This document shows positions 14,704 through 14,990 of a stretch of DNA of 14,990 bases, in pieces. The position numbers and the translations under genes are program-made. The first letter of the stretch is position 1; each line of letters opens with the position of its first letter. Under the pieces are notes generated by a model. That model did no database searches, was not told the DNA's origin, and saw only the letters and a program-made list of their open reading frames with translations. Source of the stretch: JBGSYN01 sp964412385 (GTDB lineage: Bacteria > Pseudomonadota > Alphaproteobacteria > Geminicoccales > Geminicoccaceae); assembly GCA_964412385.1 (NCBI GenBank), contig CAYPOV010000083.1, positions 1-14,990 of the forward strand, read 5' to 3'.

Positions 14704-14758
14704 TTGGTGGATCCTGCGCCGACAGACTTGTTTTCAAGTCTGGCGGCCAATCCACCAA
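14704..14758. repeat. Long imperfect hairpin, possible structured RNA
   Basis: Outer arms TTGGTGGAT (14704-14712) and ATCCACCAA (14750-14758) are perfect complements. After a 5/2-base internal loop, GCCG-A-CAGACTTG (14718-14730) pairs with CAAGTCTG-G-CGGC (14735-14747) around a TTTT loop, with one mismatch. That is 21 pairs in 55 bases. It lacks a T-tract, T-arm and D-arm, so it is neither a plain terminator nor a recognisable tRNA. Confidence 0.6.
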
Positions 14759-14831
14759 GCCCCCCCATACCTTGAGGTGACGGGACTTTGGGTTTGGTGG
14801 TGGCTGAAGGGTTGGTGAGCCTCAGCTCGAG

Positions 14832-14853
14832 CGGGTTAGCTAGCGATAACCCG
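14832..14853 (-). terminator. Inverted repeat over the stop codon of the right-edge gene
   Basis: CGGGTTA (14832-14838) and TAACCCG (14847-14853) are perfect 7-bp arms around 8 bases that include the minus-strand stop (14840-14842). It could act in ending transcription of that gene; no T-run follows. Confidence 0.35.
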
Positions 14854-14990
14854 GAGGTCCGCGTTTGTGATGGGCAGGGACTTTTTCGGGCCGCCAATAG
14901 CAGTGGTTGGGATCGGGCGGGTTGGCCGAATTGGTGCCGATAAAGACGTTGCTCTTGAACTTCTCGGCGAGCTTGTCTGCAACATGGGGC
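14840..14990 (-). CDS. C-terminal fragment of an unrecognised protein, cut by the window edge
   Basis: The minus strand from the right edge is open for 49 codons to TAG at 14840-14842. It reads PHVADKLAEKFKSNVF, then IGTNSANPPDPNHC, then YWRPEKVPAHHKRGPPGYR. The mix of charged helix followed by a Pro/Arg/His-rich tail with CYW looks like a genuine protein end rather than noise, and the frame is free of stops throughout. I do not recognise the family. It is transcribed in the same direction as the ligase gene, 324 bp upstream of it. No start is in the window. Confidence 0.55.
   Translation of the reverse strand, partial: PHVADKLAEKFKSNVFIGTNSANPPDPNHCYWRPEKVPAHHKRGPPGYR

Larger units (their letters stand above)
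14516..14839. other. Hairpin-rich 324-bp gap between two minus-strand genes
   Basis: No convincing gene was found in it. It holds the leader of the ligase gene and at least three inverted repeats: CGTCCT/AGGACG at about 14594-14611, a 12-bp stem at 14650-14678 and a long imperfect stem at 14704-14758. A GGGGGC-TTTTT-GCCC element also lies near 14622-14637. Open frames through it look like accidental reading of these stems. Confidence 0.6.

Noticed and set aside
14704..14758. tRNA (the minus strand has a CTTGAAAAC-like anticodon appearance)
   Set aside because: No T-arm GGTTCGA, no D-arm, and the stems do not form a cloverleaf; it is a simple long hairpin.
14603..14897. Open frames on both strands in the right-hand gap (71 and 74 codons)
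   Set aside because: They read through inverted repeats and lack ribosome sites; the minus-strand one overlaps the better-supported partial gene in another frame.
1..14990. Mobile elements, CRISPR arrays or integrase genes
   Set aside because: No regularly spaced repeats, transposase or recombinase motifs, or terminal inverted repeats with target duplications were seen.

Overview
The window reads as chromosomal or large-replicon DNA of an alphaproteobacterium, most likely a Hyphomicrobiales (rhizobial/Devosia-like) organism. This rests on the moderately high GC, the GTG and TTG starts, and the mix of acid-sugar catabolism, GcvA-like LysR and PAS-GGDEF-EAL genes. The assignment is by general character only; there is no rRNA or tRNA to anchor it. 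Genes are densely packed, and no insertion sequence, CRISPR array, phage gene or replication origin was seen.

Layout. (1) 1-292: a small charged coiled-coil-like reading frame, probably the tail of a gene entering from the left. (2) 367-2418: two convergent genes with chemistry better known from plants and fungi, namely a SABATH-type carboxyl methyltransferase (+) and a CmcJ/NvfI-type iron oxygenase (-). A hairpin lies between them. (3) 2577-4448: a GcvA-like LysR regulator, divergent from the oxygenase across a 158-bp region with a near-perfect palindrome, followed by an unusual nucleoside-hydrolase-fold protein. (4) 4523-6826 (-): a PAS-PAS-GGDEF-EAL c-di-GMP protein whose phosphodiesterase half has lost a key glutamate. 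(5) 7076-12010 (+): a tight four-gene operon of RuBisCO-like decarboxylase, DUF1537-family kinase, D-apionate oxidoisomerase-like dehydrogenase and type I sulfatase. (6) 12151-13077 (+): EgtD, without an EgtB partner. (7) 13151-14515 (-): a glutamine-synthetase-family ligase whose ammonia-site glutamate is replaced. (8) 14840-14990 (-): the C-terminus of an unrecognised protein, separated from the ligase by a hairpin-rich 324-bp gap.

How it works together. The centre of interest is region 5. The first three proteins match the known RuBisCO-like-protein route for D-apionate, the acid of the plant cell-wall branched sugar apiose. ApnO oxidises and isomerises D-apionate to 3-oxo-isoapionate, OiaK phosphorylates it, and OiaX decarboxylates the phosphate to a tetrulose phosphate. 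Start codons overlap or lie within a few bases of upstream stops, so the genes are probably translated together. A sulfatase as fourth gene, 3 bp after apnO, is not part of the pathway as I know it and suggests an added de-sulfation step. The promoter region (6827-7075) has an extended -10 box overlapped by palindromes and a repeated TCAATCAA word, so substrate-responsive control is likely, but no regulator gene for it is in the window. Apiose dehydrogenase, lactonase, transporter and tetrulose-phosphate isomerases are also absent.
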